This document shows positions 61,383 to 64,000 of a stretch of DNA of 64,000 nucleotides, in pieces (the stretch's first letter is position 1; every line of letters starts with the position of its first letter). The stretch lies in NCBI RefSeq assembly GCF_011801125.1, contig NZ_CP046171.1:2852001-2916000 (forward strand), in the 5' to 3' direction. Source of the DNA: Nocardia brasiliensis. GTDB taxonomy: Bacteria; Actinomycetota; Actinomycetes; Mycobacteriales; Mycobacteriaceae. Both the position numbers and the translations under genes were made by a program. The notes under the pieces were generated by a model, which made no database searches, was not told the origin of the DNA, and saw only the letters and a list, made by a program, of their open reading frames with translations.

Positions 61383-62405
61383 CTAGTTGTGCTTGTGTCG
61401 TCGGATATAGGTTGCGCCGGTGCGGACGGTGCCGAGGACGGCCACGAGCATGACCGTGACCAGTTGCAGCATGTTCCAGGCGATGGGGTCGGTCGTCGGG
61501 ATGATGGGTTCGCGGGCGGTGAGCGGCGGGGGTGGTAGTGGTAGTGGTTGTTGCCGTTGGCTGGGTGGTGCGGGCGGTGGGGCCTCTGGGAAATCGGGGA
61601 ATTGGACTGGGCGAGTGGGCGCCTCGGTGGTCGGTGGGGCGAGGAGCAGGGGGAGGCCGGGGAAGGGCGGCAGGTCCTGGGGCCAGAGCAGGCAGGCGAG
61701 GCCGCTGCCGGTCATGGCACTGCCGACGGCGGCGCTGCCCAGTCCGGACAAACTGGAGCCGAGGCCGCGGCTGCTACCGGCGAGGACGCCTGCCACGATC
61801 AACGACAGGCCCGCCACGGCGCTACCCGCGCATGCGGTGCGCACCGTATCGGGGTCCAGGTCCGGCGAGGCGAAGGGATTCGCGGGGAACGGCGGTGCCG
61901 CGGGCGGCTCAGGGAGCGCGAGTTCTGTCCCACCGGCGGTTACATCTATCGGTCCGGTACCGGCGCCACCTGTGTCGGATGGCCCGACTCCGGCGTTGTC
62001 CGTTCCGCCACGCGCCATATCGGGGGCGCTCGGTCCGGCGCTGCCCGTTCTCGCGAGTCCCGTAGCGACACCGTCTATTCCAGCGCTACCCGTGCCCAGA
62101 GGGCCTGGACCGCCGCTGCTCGGTCCGGCACTACCGGTGTGCAGCGGCCCTAGGGCCGGGGCGGGGCCCAGGCTCAATTCCCCACCGGCGGAGCCGCTCG
62201 CATCGGCGGGGTCGGCCGACGTGCTCCCCGGGTAGAACCCGGATGACGCACTCCCCGTGATGATCTCGCTGATCGGTGCCCACGGGTCGGGGACCGGCTC
62301 GGCGGCCGCCACCGGTTGTCCGGCGAGCAGGAGCACGGCGACCGGGACGGTGACGAGTCCCCTTGTGGCTCTGTGGGTTCTAGGTGTTTCGGATTCCGGC
62401 GACAT
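61383..62405 (-). CDS. Secreted Gly/Ser/Ala-rich protein with two membrane segments
   Basis: A 340-residue protein with a signal peptide (residues ~14-36, TVPVAVLLLAGQPVAAA). A low-complexity region (~60-180) follows in which TGSAG/GSAG-type units recur with variable spacers, then a hydrophobic stretch (~195-255), a proline-rich part (APPPAPPSQRQQPLPLPPPP) and a C-terminal transmembrane helix with a basic tail (YIRRHKHN). The GSAG units suggest a flexible wall-spanning spacer. I recognise no family. It lies 44 bp after the DUF4239 gene on the same strand. Confidence 0.65.
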   Translation of the reverse strand: MSPESETPRTHRATRGLVTVPVAVLLLAGQPVAAAEPVPDPWAPISEIITGSASSGFYPGSTSADPADASGSAGGELSLGPAPALGPLHTGSAGPSSGGPGPLGTGSAGIDGVATGLARTGSAGPSAPDMARGGTDNAGVGPSDTGGAGTGPIDVTAGGTELALPEPPAAPPFPANPFASPDLDPDTVRTACAGSAVAGLSLIVAGVLAGSSRGLGSSLSGLGSAAVGSAMTGSGLACLLWPQDLPPFPGLPLLLAPPTTEAPTRPVQFPDFPEAPPPAPPSQRQQPLPLPPPPLTAREPIIPTTDPIAWNMLQLVTVMLVAVLGTVRTGATYIRRHKHN

Positions 62406-62449
62406 GGGCAGACATCCATCTTTCGTGACGATCCGGTGGACCGCGGCCG

Positions 62450-63211
62450 CTAGGTGATCTGCTGGAAGCGGGCCAGTGCCAGCTCGAAGGCGTCCTTGGA
62501 CACCACGTTTCCGCCGGCGAAGGGCCGGTCGAGTCGATAGATCGCCAGTACTGCCGCGCCGACCACGATGCCGAGCAGCGCCGTCATCGCCACGCTGCGG
62601 GCGCTGACCTCGACACCGGCAAGTACCGAGCTGAACAGCAGCAGAACGATGCCGAACCACAAAGCGCCGTAAAGGAATCCGGGCATGCCGAGCTGGGCGT
62701 CCAGTGCCCGGTCGTGCCGCGCCTGTGCCACCGAGTCCAATGCCGCCAGCGCAGTGGTGCGTTGATCGCCGACCTCGGAGTCCTCCGACTGCACCGCGAG
62801 CACGGTGTCGCGCAACGTGTCCAGGATGGCTTGGGTGTCCTGATCGAGGCGGCGGTCGCGGTCCATCACCGACCATTCGGTGGCCACCACCTGCTCGGTG
62901 TAATCGCGCACGAGCCGCTGGATTTCGCTGTGCGCGGGCTCGGGCATGGCGTGCGCCGCCCAGTACACGTCGACCAGCGACTTGGATTCGGTGACGGTGT
63001 GGTTGTGCGCGTTGTCGTACTGCTGCCAGCAGATCACCACCACGAAGGCGGCGACCGCCATGAACAGGGTGCTGATCAGTTCGAGCGTCACCGACCCGGA
63101 GTCCCCGTTCTCCGGTTTGCGCCATACCAGCGCGCGTAGCCGTGCGCCGACGACGAACACGAGGACCGCGATCACTGCGACGGCGAGCGGCACGCCGATG
63201 TCTTCGATCAT
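62450..63211 (-). CDS. DUF4239 membrane protein
   Basis: A 253-residue protein with DUF4239/bestrophin-like topology. Two helices lie near the N terminus (residues ~7-28 and ~48-64), then a soluble helical middle (HNHTVTESKSLVDVYWAAHA, RLVRDYTEQVVATEWSVMDR) and two helices near 185-235. The family is common in actinobacteria and cyanobacteria; some members are suspected ion channels, but no function is established. The downstream gene on the same strand is the Gly/Ser-rich protein; the polyprenyl synthetase lies 61 bp upstream. Confidence 0.8.
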   Translation of the reverse strand: MIEDIGVPLAVAVIAVLVFVVGARLRALVWRKPENGDSGSVTLELISTLFMAVAAFVVVICWQQYDNAHNHTVTESKSLVDVYWAAHAMPEPAHSEIQRLVRDYTEQVVATEWSVMDRDRRLDQDTQAILDTLRDTVLAVQSEDSEVGDQRTTALAALDSVAQARHDRALDAQLGMPGFLYGALWFGIVLLLFSSVLAGVEVSARSVAMTALLGIVVGAAVLAIYRLDRPFAGGNVVSKDAFELALARFQQIT

Positions 63212-63272
63212 TGCTCGGCTCCGATTGTCCTGGGCACCAACGGTGCACTGCCTTGTCTGGGTACGGCGCTGC

Positions 63273-64000
63273 CTATCCGGCGCGGGCGACGGCGTCGTCC
63301 GCGAGATGGCGCAAGGTCTGGATCACCGCGATCGGGATCGGCGCCTGTGCCAGCGCCTGCCGCGCCTGCTCGGACCTGGCCCGGATCATGCCTTCGACCC
63401 GCGACAACGCTGTGGCACTGAGGATTTCGCGGCATTCGACGGCCTGCCGCTCGTCGAGCTCGGGGTCGCCGAGCAGCGCGGCGAGCCGCTCGGCCTGAGT
63501 GGCGTCGGCATGGGTGAACGCCAGTGCGACGAGCGCGGTGTGTTTGCCCTCGCGCAGGTCATCGATATTGGATTTGCCGGTCTGTGCCGGATCGCCGTAG
63601 ACGCCGAGCAGATCGTCCCTGAGTTGAAACGCCTCACCGAGCGGCCGGGCGTAGGCGGCGAGCGCGGCGGGGATGCCGGGCGCGGGATCGGCGAGGAGCG
63701 CGCCGAGCACCAGCGGGCGTTCGCAGGTGTAGGAGGCGGTCTTGTAGCGCACGACGTCGAGCGCCCGGTCGAGATCGCACGACGGCCGCGCGGTGGTGAG
63801 CAGGTCGAGGTATTGCCCGTACATGACGTCGGCGCGCATGCCGTCGAGCACATCGAGCGCCGTGCGCAACTGCCGAGCCGACAGCGCCGCGGTGTGCAGC
63901 AGTTCCGCGGACCAGACCATGGCCAGATCGCCGAGCACGAGCGCGGCGTGCCTGCCGAACCGCTCCGGGTCGCGCCGCACGCGGTGTCGCTCGGCCAGCG
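63273..64000 (-). CDS. Polyprenyl (geranylgeranyl-type) diphosphate synthase, 3' part
   Basis: The gene runs off the right edge; its N terminus, with the first DDxxD motif, is outside the window. The visible ~242 residues show the rest of a trans-isoprenyl diphosphate synthase. These are the GQYLDLL motif, the KTASYT block, the second aspartate-rich motif in FQLRDDLLGVYGD, and GKSNIDDLREGKHTALV with its product-end KT/HT residues. It condenses isopentenyl diphosphate with allylic diphosphates, probably to a C20 or longer product. Product length cannot be judged without the first motif. Confidence 0.92.
   Translation of the reverse strand, partial: LAERHRVRRDPERFGRHAALVLGDLAMVWSAELLHTAALSARQLRTALDVLDGMRADVMYGQYLDLLTTARPSCDLDRALDVVRYKTASYTCERPLVLGALLADPAPGIPAALAAYARPLGEAFQLRDDLLGVYGDPAQTGKSNIDDLREGKHTALVALAFTHADATQAERLAALLGDPELDERQAVECREILSATALSRVEGMIRARSEQARQALAQAPIPIAVIQTLRHLADDAVARAG

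Overview
The window is about 70% GC with GTG/TTG starts, ATGA-type gene overlaps and no rRNA, tRNA, CRISPR array or integrase that I can see. The gene families (TIGR00027 methyltransferase, a sigma/Asp23/DUF6286/AmaP operon, a GT87-type membrane glycosyltransferase, secreted LIP-type lipase, DUF2637 protein) point to a Nocardia-like member of the Mycobacteriales. This assignment is inferred from gene content alone.

Left part (1-11.6 kb): the end of an acyl-ACP thioesterase-like gene and a small secreted protein, then an AbiEi/AbiEii-type toxin-antitoxin pair lying between two copies of the last ~154 bp of a mannitol dehydrogenase gene. The intact dehydrogenase diverges from a SorC-type regulator and a polyol ABC importer (binding protein, two permeases, ATPase). 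An amidohydrolase and a small membrane protein follow.

11.8-20 kb, envelope stress and signalling: a sigma factor heads a tightly overlapping run of Asp23/Gls24-like proteins, small membrane proteins, a DUF6286-like protein and an AmaP-like anchor. It is followed by a STAS protein. Convergent to it are a REC-SpoIIE phosphatase, a CHASE3 histidine kinase and an Rcp1-like response regulator.

20-31.5 kb: MarR regulator, a DHA2 exporter fused to carboxypeptidase-regulatory-like repeats, and a YceI protein carrying the same type of domain. Then come a gamma-glutamylcyclotransferase-like protein, two methyltransferases, a MurI-like protein with both catalytic cysteines replaced by serine, a DUF2637 protein and a secreted lipase.

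31.6-39.7 kb, metabolism: pxpB/pxpC-like genes with an MFS transporter and a GntR regulator. Next is a kynurenine set, kynA-kynU-paaX-like, divergent from a kynurenine formamidase with an extra N-terminal domain. Together these would convert tryptophan to anthranilate.

39.8-50.3 kb: a six-gene overlapping cluster (epimerase, GT2, ATP-grasp, two membrane proteins, FemAB/GNAT-like) that looks like a surface glycoconjugate pathway of unknown product. Then a GAF-type activator with aldehyde dehydrogenase and DUF779 protein, and a GntR regulator whose start codon lies in a 22-bp palindrome, followed by an acdS gene reduced by an internal deletion.

50.4-64 kb: a coupled operon of secreted/membrane proteins with Met/His-rich and YtkA/FixH-like parts behind a CsoR-like palindrome, probably copper related. 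Then a cytochrome P450 overlapping a histidine kinase and a kinase-like membrane partner, a GT87 glycosyltransferase, a serine hydrolase, a Gly/Ser-rich secreted protein, a DUF4239 protein and a partial polyprenyl synthetase.
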